18,280 nucleotides of DNA from CAZYJD01 sp964647785 (GTDB taxonomy: Bacteria; Bacteroidota; Bacteroidia; NS11-12g; UBA9320), in contig CAZYJD010000042.1 of assembly GCA_964647785.1 (NCBI GenBank), positions 1-18,280 on the forward strand. Reading direction: 5' to 3'. Made by a program: the position numbers and the translations under genes. Positions 1-7,915 of this stretch are shown piece by piece (within the stretch, counting starts at the first letter, position 1; the number at the start of each line of letters is the position of its first letter). A model generated the notes under the pieces. It did no database searches and was not told where the DNA came from. It worked only from the letters and a program-made list of their open reading frames with translations.

Positions 1-390
1 CCCAGCAGCAAGGTAGAAGGAATCAGTGACACATGGGTGCTCAAAGAAGTTACCCAAGTAGATGAAGCCAACCCATTGTTTCCTGAAATGGAAGTGAGTG
101 AAGCATTCATCGGCAACCAAGCCTTGGAAATGAGTTTCGAATCGACCAATTTTACATACTCTGTTGAAGAAGGTGACAGCCCGAACTATTTCGGAACCAA
201 CGGAACTTGGTCTTTTGATAACAACGAATATCCAACCTTGGTCAATATTGTGCACGATGGCAAAGAAGAAGTACTCCAGCTCCTGCGAACCGTTAGAACA
301 GTTGATCAAACATTCGAGTTTCAGTATTTCCGTACTTGTGAGAACGGAAAGAGAGTGGTGAGTTATAAAATGGTATTTGAAAGAAAATAA
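1..390 (+). CDS. DUF5004-like protein, 5'-truncated by the window edge
   Basis: The frame is open from base 1 and ends with TAA at 388-390, so the gene starts upstream of the window; 129 residues are visible. An in-frame GTG at 37 is only an internal Val codon, because the preceding residues (EGISDTW) are part of the conserved pattern. The opening G-x-W-x-L-x-E-V-T-Q-V-D-E resembles the start of the DUF5004 / lipocalin-like domain of small Bacteroidota lipoproteins, with a beta-rich body (GTNGTWSFDNNEYPTL) and a C-terminal strand ending in K. Such proteins often sit in Sus-type operons after susC/susD, which fits the starch genes beside it. The stop lies two bases before the next gene, so the two are probably cotranscribed. 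Molecular function is unknown. The family name is from pattern recognition only. Confidence 0.75.
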   Translation, partial: PSSKVEGISDTWVLKEVTQVDEANPLFPEMEVSEAFIGNQALEMSFESTNFTYSVEEGDSPNYFGTNGTWSFDNNEYPTLVNIVHDGKEEVLQLLRTVRTVDQTFEFQYFRTCENGKRVVSYKMVFERK

Positions 391-392
391 TC

Positions 393-1268
393 ATGAAAAA
401 ATTATTTACAATAGCACTTGGCACCTTGATGTATTTCAATTCGTTTGGCCAAAAAGCATATCTGGAAGATCCGGATAATTTCGATCCCACTAAACCATGC
501 AAAATCATGGTGAATCTAAATAACACCGATAATGAATGGGGGATCATCGAAGCCGCAGCCGGCGGTGAAGATATGTACATCTGGACCTGGAGTCCTGCCG
601 AACATGAAGCAGGTCACCCCTTGTCGAATGGTACAGGTTCACAGGCATGGAAGAGCTCAAATGAAGCACTTAAAATGACCAAAGAAGACGATGGCATCTA
701 CAGTTATGTTCTCACACCTACTGAATTTTATGAAGTGGACGCGGCCATTGTATATGATAAGGACATCAAGTTTCTTGTGAAACCCAAGGACGGCGGTGGT
801 TACGGCGACCCCGATGTAAAAACAGAAGACCTTGTAATCAATGTTGATCCTCCCGTAGGGCCCGTAGCCAAAATTGAAGCTTTCCCTGCCCCTTTCATTG
901 AAGATACGCTGCTCATCAAACAGGATGACGTATTTACCATCACTTACAACAACACTGTCGAAGAGAAAGTGAGCATGCAAGGTGCAACAGATTTATACCT
1001 CTATGCACAGGCATTTGACGAAAATGAAACGCGTTATGCACTGGCCGGCAATGCTAAACGGGTGGCCGATTTCCCACAACTACAAATGAAAAACCTGGGC
1101 AATGGAATCTTTAGAAAAGGAATGGTGCCAGAAAGGTTCTTCGCCATACCCGAAGGTGTAAAAATTGTACGGATGGAATTCATCATTGTTAAACCCAACC
1201 TTGTCAACAGCGATGATACAGTTGATGAGCAACTCATTTATTTCCTGAACAGCGGGAATTGTCCGTGA
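393..1268 (+). CDS. Secreted two-domain beta-rich protein of a starch locus, function unknown
   Basis: It is 291 residues long with a signal peptide (MKKLFTIALG.., likely cleavage near residue 19-20) and no lipobox cysteine, so it is probably periplasmic or released. It has no T9SS sorting domain. The mature part appears to be two copies of one fold (about residues 33-150 and 165-287). Each has a Trp/Tyr-rich strand (YIWTW; LYLYAQ), a 'G-I-Y/F' turn (DDGIYSY; GNGIFRKG), a 'P-x-x-F-(Y/F)' stretch (TPTEFYEV; VPERFFAIPEG) and a following K-I-x-F-x-(V/I) strand. The second copy resembles the N-terminal domain of the GH13 amylase encoded at 1349-4102. Exposed aromatics and the location at the end of a probable Sus operon suggest starch or maltodextrin binding, as for SusE/SusF, but this is inference. 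The ATG at 393 follows the previous stop by two bases. Confidence 0.8.
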   Translation: MKKLFTIALGTLMYFNSFGQKAYLEDPDNFDPTKPCKIMVNLNNTDNEWGIIEAAAGGEDMYIWTWSPAEHEAGHPLSNGTGSQAWKSSNEALKMTKEDDGIYSYVLTPTEFYEVDAAIVYDKDIKFLVKPKDGGGYGDPDVKTEDLVINVDPPVGPVAKIEAFPAPFIEDTLLIKQDDVFTITYNNTVEEKVSMQGATDLYLYAQAFDENETRYALAGNAKRVADFPQLQMKNLGNGIFRKGMVPERFFAIPEGVKIVRMEFIIVKPNLVNSDDTVDEQLIYFLNSGNCP

Positions 1269-1302
1269 TTCTGATATTCCAAACTATTATTTATTTTCAA
1301 CG

Positions 1303-1329
1303 AAAAAAGGCCCTCCAGGGGCCTTTTTT
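1303..1329. terminator. Bidirectional intrinsic terminator
   Basis: An 11-bp perfect inverted repeat, AAAAAAGGCCC (1303-1313) and GGGCCTTTTTT (1319-1329), is separated by a 5-base loop. The A-run/T-run flanks make it a GC stem followed by a U-tract on both strands. It lies 34 bases after the plus-strand gene ending at 1268 and 19 bases after the minus-strand amylase gene ending at 1349, so it serves both convergent operons. Confidence 0.93.
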
Positions 1330-1348
1330 CATACCATAAAACTGCTTT

Positions 1349-4102
1349 TTAAGGTTTGAGAACCTTATGTCGCCAAACCTTTCCAGTTTCGTCTTTCAAC
1401 GCTATGAAGTAAATGCCCGATGGAATTCGCTCCATGTCAATGCGCTTTTCTTTCCCGGATAGTAGCAAGCGTCCACTTGCATCCATGAGATTTATTTCTG
1501 ATATGTTCAGATCCGTTTCGATGGTTAATTCTCCGGCAACTGGGTTGGGGTGCACCTCAAACCCTTTGATCAAGCTCAGGGCAGAACCGCTGTGATTCAC
1601 ATTTGTCTTACCATAAATTCTGTTCAGCCTTTTGGTGGTATACAAGCGGTATTCGCCTGCCTCAAGACTTAAATCCATATTGGGGTCGCTCACATCAATG
1701 CTATCACCGCTGAAGAACTCATACCATCGCGCTGCCTTTTGAAAACCTGCCGACCAAAGGCGCGGCTTCACATCACAATTGCCTAAAACCAAAACATCCA
1801 TGTCTTGATGATTGATCCAAATGCGTTTCACGGCACTGGCCAAATCGATGTTAAAATCTCGGGATTCAAATGCAGGTTCCTTGATGCGAAGGTGAATCAG
1901 ATCGGCATATACTTCGTACAAATCTCTGCGATCGGTTTCAGTATAATAGTTCCATCGGATGGGTTTTTCACCCGTTCTGCCGTTGAAATCAATGCTCACA
2001 TCATAGCCAAGTTCGGTGAACTGCCAAATCATTTTTGGTCCGGGTATCGGAAAGAATAATGCACCGGCCAATTCCATACGATCCAATGCTGTCGACACCT
2101 CTTTGGTGTTATAAGATCCACTTCCGTTGCCAAATTGTCTGGTTTTATACATCAAACGCTCCTCATCATGCGTTTCAAGGCAGGTAACCAGATGGGGATC
2201 ATTCCAACCGCGGTTCTTGTAGCTGCCCCAATTCATATCAGCATTGTATCCCATGGCGGCCTCGTTGTAGGCATGCACCAAATTCCCCCAAAGCATCATC
2301 CCTGAATTGGCTAATTCCGTTTCTTCATCATTGTTGGCGAAATGCTCCAATATAACATACAGGTCGGCATCTTGCTTCCATAGCTCTGCTGCCATGCGCT
2401 TTAAAAGTCGAACGCGATCGTTGTCATATTGCCCCCAAGCCCCTACATCACCCAGGGTGTTTCTCTGAGTGAACCCCTTGGATAAATCAAAACGGAAACC
2501 ATCTACATGAAACTCCTGAACCCAATATTGAAGCAATTGATCCATCCAACGTTGTGTGGCGGGGCTTTCGTGGTTAAAATCATAACCCACATTAAATGGA
2601 TGTTTTTCTACCACATTGAGCCATGGGTTGTCTGCCGCAGGTCTAAAGTTCACCTCATCCCAATACATTTGGCAAAGAGGACTCTGACTAAATGCGTGAT
2701 TAAAAACGGCGTCGAGTATTACAGCAATGCCTCTTTGATGACAGGCATCAACAAAAGATTTAAAATCTTCAATGCTTCCATAATATTTATCAAGTGCTCC
2801 GTGATAAGAAGGATTGTAGCCCCAACTTAAATTTCCTTCAAATTCATTCACGGGCATCAATTCTATGGCATTGATACCCAAACGGCTTAAATAATCCAGG
2901 GTATCGATGAGTGTTTGGTAATTCTGGGCACCAATAAAATCTCTCACCAACAACTCATAGATAACCAAATCTGTTTTTAACGGACGTGAATAATTGTTAT
3001 CGCTCCAATTGAATACCGACGCTCCCGGCTTTAACACACTTACGATTCCTGTTGTTTTATTGGTGGGATACGGAGGGATGGATGCATAGGTAGCCGATGG
3101 AATGAAACCATCGTTAAACGGATCAAGCACCAATGCTGCATAGGGGTCTCCTACCCTTATTTCTCCATCGATGAGGTATTGAAAACCATATTCCCTGCCT
3201 TTTTCCAAGCCATCTATTTTTAGCCAAAATGTTTGGCCATCCAGGCTCTTGTTCATGAGGTAGGCATTTTGAACTTTCCAATCATTAAAATCACCGATCA
3301 CATACACATGCTTTTTTCCAGGGGCGTGCAATTGCAAGTAAACACTGTTTTCATTAGGGTAAGAAATGCCATCCTCACTGCCCGAAGGAGCATCTGCCGC
3401 TGGCCTGTCGGGCCGCACCACAAAGCGCACAGAATCTCTGCATTGCTCATTGCCACTCACGGCCAGCAAGCTCAAAATGAACTCACCTGTATCAAGTGCC
3501 TGATAATTGATGCTCAATGCTGTATCAGTTGTATTTTTTAGCAGGTTTCCATTCAATTGAATAGACAAATCAGCTTGGATTGAACTCGCAGCATCGATGT
3601 GCAGTGTATCACTCTTTTCAAGAATTAAATCATTGCCACTGGGCTGTAGAAAACGACAAGAAAGCTGGTTGTCATAGAGATGATAGAAAATATCCGAACC
3701 ATCTGCCTCACGACCTACTTTATTGCCGGCCCTGTCACGAAATACAAAGGCCAGACTTAAAATTTTCTCCCCCTGTGGCACTCCGTAAAAATCCCTTGGA
3801 AAAAAGCGCAGACTGTATTGATTCTGGCCTAGATAAGTCATGCGCACCTTTGCATCTGCTGTTCCCCATGTGCCTTGAACATAACGCCAACTGTTGGCCG
3901 AAGGGCTCTTATCGGTAATCACTCCCGTATGTGCGTAAACTTCAGGAGGTCCTAAATTGATGAGGGCCGAATTGCCTTCAGAAGCATCATATATGATGGT
4001 GATGGTATCGTTCTCAGTCGGAAAAACAGGAATACTCGAAATTATCTGAGCACCTGCAGCAGCTGACCATAAGGCTAAAAGTAATAGTAAAACTTTTCTC
4101 AT
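1349..4102 (-). CDS. Secreted GH13 alpha-amylase with CBM48-like domain and T9SS sorting domain
   Basis: It is a 917-residue multidomain starch hydrolase predicted to act outside the cell. The order is: signal peptide (1-19); an N-terminal beta domain (about 25-143) resembling the second half of the 393-1268 product; a linking beta domain; a CBM48-like domain with GDFNDWK near 270; and a GH13 barrel beginning near DLVIYELLVRDF. Catalytic signatures are region I DAVFNH (about 463-468), region II GFRFDLS with the nucleophile Asp near 538, region III ILEHF with the acid/base Glu near 585, and region IV ETHDEER with the transition-state Asp near 645. The last 71 residues (847-917) are a T9SS type A sorting domain (HPNP.., DASGRLL, GIYF, ending KVLKP). 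The start is ATG 4102, giving a clean signal peptide; an in-frame TTG at 4132 would put ten extra polar residues before it. It follows the 4174-5478 gene on the same strand. The exact GH13 subfamily and cleavage specificity cannot be read from sequence. Confidence 0.95.
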   Translation of the reverse strand: MRKVLLLLLALWSAAAGAQIISSIPVFPTENDTITIIYDASEGNSALINLGPPEVYAHTGVITDKSPSANSWRYVQGTWGTADAKVRMTYLGQNQYSLRFFPRDFYGVPQGEKILSLAFVFRDRAGNKVGREADGSDIFYHLYDNQLSCRFLQPSGNDLILEKSDTLHIDAASSIQADLSIQLNGNLLKNTTDTALSINYQALDTGEFILSLLAVSGNEQCRDSVRFVVRPDRPAADAPSGSEDGISYPNENSVYLQLHAPGKKHVYVIGDFNDWKVQNAYLMNKSLDGQTFWLKIDGLEKGREYGFQYLIDGEIRVGDPYAALVLDPFNDGFIPSATYASIPPYPTNKTTGIVSVLKPGASVFNWSDNNYSRPLKTDLVIYELLVRDFIGAQNYQTLIDTLDYLSRLGINAIELMPVNEFEGNLSWGYNPSYHGALDKYYGSIEDFKSFVDACHQRGIAVILDAVFNHAFSQSPLCQMYWDEVNFRPAADNPWLNVVEKHPFNVGYDFNHESPATQRWMDQLLQYWVQEFHVDGFRFDLSKGFTQRNTLGDVGAWGQYDNDRVRLLKRMAAELWKQDADLYVILEHFANNDEETELANSGMMLWGNLVHAYNEAAMGYNADMNWGSYKNRGWNDPHLVTCLETHDEERLMYKTRQFGNGSGSYNTKEVSTALDRMELAGALFFPIPGPKMIWQFTELGYDVSIDFNGRTGEKPIRWNYYTETDRRDLYEVYADLIHLRIKEPAFESRDFNIDLASAVKRIWINHQDMDVLVLGNCDVKPRLWSAGFQKAARWYEFFSGDSIDVSDPNMDLSLEAGEYRLYTTKRLNRIYGKTNVNHSGSALSLIKGFEVHPNPVAGELTIETDLNISEINLMDASGRLLLSGKEKRIDMERIPSGIYFIALKDETGKVWRHKVLKP

Positions 4103-4117
4103 TGCATACACAAAATA

Positions 4118-4149
4118 AGAAGAGCAGCCCAAAATTGAACTGCTCTTCT
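4118..4149 (-). terminator. Intra-operon hairpin, possible attenuator or processing site
   Basis: AGAAGAGCAG (4118-4127) and CTGCTCTTCT (4140-4149) form a perfect 10-bp stem with a 12-base loop. It lies 24 bases after the stop of the 4174-5478 gene and 15 bases before the amylase ATG at 4102. On the minus strand the stem is followed by TATTTTG, only a short U-rich stretch, so it is a weak terminator at best. It may lower amylase expression relative to the upstream gene or stabilise the upstream transcript's 3' end. Confidence 0.55.
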
Positions 4150-4173
4150 AAAAACTGACATTAAAAACACTGA

Positions 4174-5478
4174 TTATTCAACAAACAACTTATGAGTTGA
4201 TTTGAAGCCTTGGCCATAAATGCTGATCCAGTAGATGCCTCTACTCAATTCAGCGGTATTGATGGTGCCGAATCCGTTGTTCAGTTCAACTTGGCCCATC
4301 ATTCTTCCCGAAACATCTGTAAGAATGGCTGTACCTACTTTACCATTCTCGAGTTCAACATTCACATACTGAGCAGCAGGATTTGGATAAATTCTGAAGT
4401 TCAAGTTGCGAATGGCGTTGATTGAATTGGTTTCAGGTGTAATATCGCAACTGTTGTATACATAAATAGGCAGGATGGTATCTCCTGACAAGTTACTGAG
4501 ATCTACATCGCGGTTAAAGCCGCCCAAACCATTGTCGCTACCACATCCGCCTGCTTTGAAGTCGGCATTTTCCTGACATCCATCATCACCACAGTCACCG
4601 TTGAAGAATTTCCACTTGTAGCTTCCTGCATAAACAGGTACAGTAATGGTGTAAATATCGTTGCCCTGAGTCTCGAGCATCAGGGTGTCTTTAGACCAGT
4701 TGCAAAGGGTTTTACCATCCACCTTGCTCATAAAGTCACCAGATACATAAACGCCCGAAGATGAAACGATTTGGCTCGACATGTCAACACGGAATGTAAC
4801 GTTGTAGGCAGATCCTGTGATGGCAGGAATGGTGTAGCTCACATCTCCCGATACAGCACCACCTACGGCCACTGTAAATTCTTTGTTAGAACCTTCAAGC
4901 TTCCAACCACAAGGGTTTTCAATCCCCCACTGCCAGATGCCTTCCTCTACATCGGCTTCCAAAGTGAAGGTGTGATCATTTGCTACGTCATCACCATTGG
5001 TTCCGTCGTCATACATTTCTCTTCCGCCGTCCCATCCGAACATCGAACCGCGGAGCTTAATCATGCTCTCTACTTCAGAAGCATCTACCACGGTGAATTT
5101 AACTTTGTGCTTAGGTTTCGAAGCTGCAATGACAATTTCAGTTTTACCTGTAACATTTCCACTTGCAATGGTGAAAGTGTAGTTGGGAACGTCTGGCGTT
5201 AACCAAGCATCATTCTGATCAGTTGCGCCCCATTCATAAGTGCCATCTGCAATGTTTTGAATCTCAAGCGACCATATGTTGTCGCCCGCTACTGCATCGC
5301 CATTGGTTCCATCGTCATAAGCCTGAACATCGGCCCAGCTATTGAACTGACCTTTGAATTTAATGGCTGTTTTGTCTTTGTTGGCTGAATCGTCTACCTT
5401 GAGGGTTACGTTCGTTTGTGCCTGAATCGCAATGGCCCCCATAACGATGGCCAAGGCGCTGGTGTAGATTTTTTTCAT
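4174..5478 (-). CDS. T9SS-secreted non-catalytic protein with tandem carbohydrate-binding-like domains
   Basis: It has 434 residues: signal peptide 1-21 (..AIAIQAQ), three beta domains and a T9SS type A sorting domain (about 358-434, with YPNP, LTDVSGR, RGIYWI and C-terminal KLFVE). Domains 1 (24-118) and 2 (123-218) are diverged copies of each other. Both carry F/RG-x-F/M-x-x-W, then YDDGTNGD (54-61 and 156-163), then a YEWG/WQWG strand and a Trp turn. Domain 3 (225-345) has VTFRVDM..VYVSGDF and YKWKFFNGD, which resembles starch-binding CBM20/CBM48-like folds, and has five cysteines. No catalytic motif of any hydrolase was seen. The immediate downstream partner is the secreted amylase, so a role in holding starch at or near the surface for that enzyme is likely. 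It is divergently transcribed from the neopullulanase gene at 5560. Confidence 0.87.
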   Translation of the reverse strand: MKKIYTSALAIVMGAIAIQAQTNVTLKVDDSANKDKTAIKFKGQFNSWADVQAYDDGTNGDAVAGDNIWSLEIQNIADGTYEWGATDQNDAWLTPDVPNYTFTIASGNVTGKTEIVIAASKPKHKVKFTVVDASEVESMIKLRGSMFGWDGGREMYDDGTNGDDVANDHTFTLEADVEEGIWQWGIENPCGWKLEGSNKEFTVAVGGAVSGDVSYTIPAITGSAYNVTFRVDMSSQIVSSSGVYVSGDFMSKVDGKTLCNWSKDTLMLETQGNDIYTITVPVYAGSYKWKFFNGDCGDDGCQENADFKAGGCGSDNGLGGFNRDVDLSNLSGDTILPIYVYNSCDITPETNSINAIRNLNFRIYPNPAAQYVNVELENGKVGTAILTDVSGRMMGQVELNNGFGTINTAELSRGIYWISIYGQGFKSTHKLFVE

Positions 5479-5508
5479 ATCGTTTTTGTTTTATGAATTG
5501 AGATTATT

Positions 5509-5516
5509 CAATTATA
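5509..5516 (-). promoter_or_regulatory. Candidate -7 promoter element for the T9SS binding protein-amylase pair
   Basis: On the minus strand this reads TATAATTG, one mismatch from the Bacteroidota -7 consensus TAnnTTTG, and it lies 31 bases before the ATG at 5478. No TTG is found about 19 bases upstream; that position is instead occupied by the 17-bp inverted repeat at 5517-5533. Such an arrangement would fit a promoter that needs an activator, but this is inference from spacing alone. Confidence 0.35.
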
Positions 5517-5533
5517 AGTGTAAAAGTGACACT
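5517..5533. promoter_or_regulatory. Operator-like inverted repeat, copy 1 (divergent starch promoters)
   Basis: AGTGT-AAAAGTG-ACACT is a perfect 5-bp inverted repeat with a 7-base spacer in the 81-base region between divergent genes starting at 5478 (-) and 5560 (+). The same arrangement, with 14 of 17 bases identical, recurs at 9474-9490 upstream of the sugar transporter. A further inverted half-site, CTTTTACA (5543-5550), mirrors TGTAAAAG (5519-5526). No regulator gene of the locus is in the window. Binding by a dimeric transcription factor is inferred, and its family cannot be named. Confidence 0.55.
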
Positions 5534-5559
5534 GTCTAAAAACTTTTACAAGCGCTCGC

Positions 5560-7419
5560 ATGAAAATCTTTTTAAATAGTTATTCAAAAAAACTCCAAAT
5601 CGTTCATTTACTGACACTTGCATCTTTAATCATCCCCATTCCAAATCTTCAGGCAATGACTGGCGACATTGAAAGAATTGACCCGCCCTTTTGGTTCAGT
5701 GGAATGAAAAATGAGCAATTAGACTTATTGCTGTATGGCGAACAGCTTTCCACCAAACAGTCTTCCATCCATGTAGAAGGTTGCGCCCAGTTGCTAAGAA
5801 TAATCGCCTGTGAAAATGAGAACTACCTGATCTTGCAACTCAACGTTAGCGCGTGCACATCAGGCTTCAGCATTGGTATGGGAAAAGGGGAAATGATCAC
5901 CTATGAAATGCGTCCGAAGCCATTGGCAAATGCCATGAAGTACGTAGACAGTGCTGATGTTATGTACCTCTTAATGCCTGACCGCTTTGCGAACGGAAAC
6001 ATTGAAAACGACGAAATCAACAGCATGCATCAGCCTGGCATTGACCGCTCAGAACCTCTTGAAAGACATGGTGGCGACCTTTCTGGAGTAACACAGCATT
6101 TGAACTACCTCCAAAATTTGGGAATTACAGCCTTGTGGCTCAATCCTGTTCAGGAAAACAACCAACCTGAAGAGTCCTATCATGGTTATGCCATTACCGA
6201 TCACTATCGCATCGATCCAAGGCTCGGGCAATTGAGCAGCTATCTCGAATTAAGCGAAGAATGCAGAAAAAGAGATATACGTTTGGTCATGGATGTGGTG
6301 TACAACCATTGGGGAAATAAACACCGCTTATACCAGCATCCACCTTTCAGAAACTGGATTCATCGCCATGACACCTTTTTTAAAACGTCTTATCGGGCAA
6401 CAACGCTTCTGGACCCATACGCATCTGAAGCGGATCGCTATCAAATGTTAAATGGCTGGTTTGACCGTCACATGCCGGATATGAACACCGACGATTCGCT
6501 GCTGGCGACCTACCTCATTCAAAATACGCATTGGTGGATTGCCACGGCACAGCTTGGAGGTTTAAGAATTGACACTTACGCCTACCCTGGTGAAGATTTC
6601 ATGGAAAAGCTGCTGCAATCTGTTGAAGAAGAATTTCCTGGCATATTTATTTTCGGTGAAACCTGGGTGCATGGTACAGGCGTGCAGGCTCATTTTGTAA
6701 AGGGCAAAGCCAATGCGCACACCGCCTTAAAATCGGTAACAGATTTTCAGTTATACTATGCTCTGAACGAGGCCTGGAATGAAGCATTCAGCTGGACCGG
6801 TGGCCTCAACCGCATTTATTACACCTTGGCTCAAGACTATTTGTATGATCACCCCAATCTGTTGGTTACCTTTTTAGACAATCATGACTTGAATCGTTTT
6901 AGTGCGCAGAATGGTGATACAGATGACCGACTGCATGCGGCCCTTGGGGTTCTGCTCACCACCAGAGGCATCCCCTGCATCTATTACGGCACAGAATTGG
7001 CCTGGAGAGAGACCGGAAACCACGGGTTGCTCCGCAGAGATTTTCCGGGTGGTTGGCCCGGCGATAGCCTCAATGCCTTTGAGGATTTAGAACGTGGAAA
7101 AATGGATAACCATAGCTACCTGCATCTCAAGAAATTGATTCATCTCCGCAAAACCGAACCCGCATTTACCGCAGGAAGACTCACCCAATATGTTCCAGAA
7201 AATGGGGTTTATACCTATTTCAGAGAATACGGTAACCAGCGCTTTATGGTGGCAGTTAACCAGAACAAAGAAGCGGTAGAACTCAATCTGAAAAGGTTTG
7301 ATAAACACCTTGAGGGAGCTCATTACCTCGAAGATGAAATGAATGGAGAAAAGCTTTTATACCAGGCAACATTGCCGGTAGAAGCCAAAAGCACCGTAAT
7401 TTTGAGGATCATAAAATAA
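5560..7419 (+). CDS. SusA-like GH13 neopullulanase/cyclomaltodextrinase, exported
   Basis: It has 619 residues, the usual size of SusA and related enzymes. A hydrophobic N-terminus with basic lead (residues 1-32, ending ..PNLQA) is a signal peptide, placing the enzyme in the periplasm. Residues about 33-125 match the N-terminal beta domain of Bacteroidota cyclomaltodextrinases (DPPFWFSGM, LLLYG). The GH13 barrel begins at VMYLLMPDRFANG. Region I is DVVYNH (Asp245-His250), region II GGLRIDTYAYP with nucleophile Asp338, region III FGETW with acid/base Glu367, and region IV FLDNHD with Asp443. YHGYAITDHY is also typical. The C-terminus is a short beta domain ending VILRIIK. It should hydrolyse alpha-1,4 links of imported maltodextrins, pullulan or cyclodextrins. 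It opens a two-gene plus-strand unit with the lipoprotein gene four bases downstream, and a putative operator lies 26 bases before its ATG. Confidence 0.95.
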   Translation: MKIFLNSYSKKLQIVHLLTLASLIIPIPNLQAMTGDIERIDPPFWFSGMKNEQLDLLLYGEQLSTKQSSIHVEGCAQLLRIIACENENYLILQLNVSACTSGFSIGMGKGEMITYEMRPKPLANAMKYVDSADVMYLLMPDRFANGNIENDEINSMHQPGIDRSEPLERHGGDLSGVTQHLNYLQNLGITALWLNPVQENNQPEESYHGYAITDHYRIDPRLGQLSSYLELSEECRKRDIRLVMDVVYNHWGNKHRLYQHPPFRNWIHRHDTFFKTSYRATTLLDPYASEADRYQMLNGWFDRHMPDMNTDDSLLATYLIQNTHWWIATAQLGGLRIDTYAYPGEDFMEKLLQSVEEEFPGIFIFGETWVHGTGVQAHFVKGKANAHTALKSVTDFQLYYALNEAWNEAFSWTGGLNRIYYTLAQDYLYDHPNLLVTFLDNHDLNRFSAQNGDTDDRLHAALGVLLTTRGIPCIYYGTELAWRETGNHGLLRRDFPGGWPGDSLNAFEDLERGKMDNHSYLHLKKLIHLRKTEPAFTAGRLTQYVPENGVYTYFREYGNQRFMVAVNQNKEAVELNLKRFDKHLEGAHYLEDEMNGEKLLYQATLPVEAKSTVILRIIK

Positions 7420-7423
7420 CCGC

Positions 7424-7915
7424 ATGCAACATAAGCACTTCTTACTCATATTGATTGGTTTCATGGCCGCTTCAACGGCTTGTAAGTCACGAAAAACAGA
7501 TAAAGTTCCTGTAAGTCATTTTTATTTCGAGAAGATTGAACAATACTGTGGTGGTGCAGCCCCTTCGCAAGAAATGATGGATGAAATAAGTCTGCCACGC
7601 CCCATGACCCAGACCACCTTCTATTTTTATCCGAGCGATGCCTACGGACAAACCGAACCATTCATCTTAACGACAGACGACAAAGGGAAAGCGAGTGCAC
7701 GCATTCCAGCAGGACAATACAGCATCCATCTTCACAGCCCGGAATCCGCTTTGAAAGAATTGGAGAAATACAAGGACATGGATGTGAATGAAGATTGCCT
7801 GAGGGAATTTCTTCAAATGAGCAAATTCGATATTCCCATCAGTTTTGAAGAGGATCGGGAAATTCAGATCCCCATCATGCTGGATTGCAACCCGTGCCTC
7901 CCTCCTGCCCCATGA
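7424..7915 (+). CDS. Small putative lipoprotein of the neopullulanase operon, function unknown
   Basis: It is 163 residues long with a lipoprotein signal: a hydrophobic stretch ending in lipobox S-T-A-C with Cys20. The residues after Cys20 are basic (KSRK) rather than the acidic run of the Bacteroidota surface-export signal, which suggests a periplasm-facing lipoprotein. The middle (TTFYFYPSDAYG.., DDKGKASARIPAGQYSIHL) looks like a prealbumin-type carboxypeptidase-regulatory-like beta domain. Four more cysteines occur, including a C-terminal LDCNPC pair. ATG 7424 lies four bases after the neopullulanase stop, so cotranscription is near certain, and a role in maltodextrin handling or in supporting that enzyme is possible but unproven. 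Its TGA at 7913-7915 directly abuts the TAA (7918-7916, minus strand) of the converging transporter gene. Confidence 0.8.
   Translation: MQHKHFLLILIGFMAASTACKSRKTDKVPVSHFYFEKIEQYCGGAAPSQEMMDEISLPRPMTQTTFYFYPSDAYGQTEPFILTTDDKGKASARIPAGQYSIHLHSPESALKELEKYKDMDVNEDCLREFLQMSKFDIPISFEEDREIQIPIMLDCNPCLPPAP

Noticed and set aside
4103..4132. N-terminal extension of the amylase from a TTG at 4132
   Set aside because: It adds ten residues before a clean signal peptide that begins with ATG 4102, and its bases are part of the intergenic hairpin.
5066..5325. Similar DNA stretches around 4985-5015 and 5285-5320 as a mobile or direct repeat
   Set aside because: They encode the YDDGTNGD segments of the two tandem domains of one protein, so they reflect domain duplication, not an inserted element.
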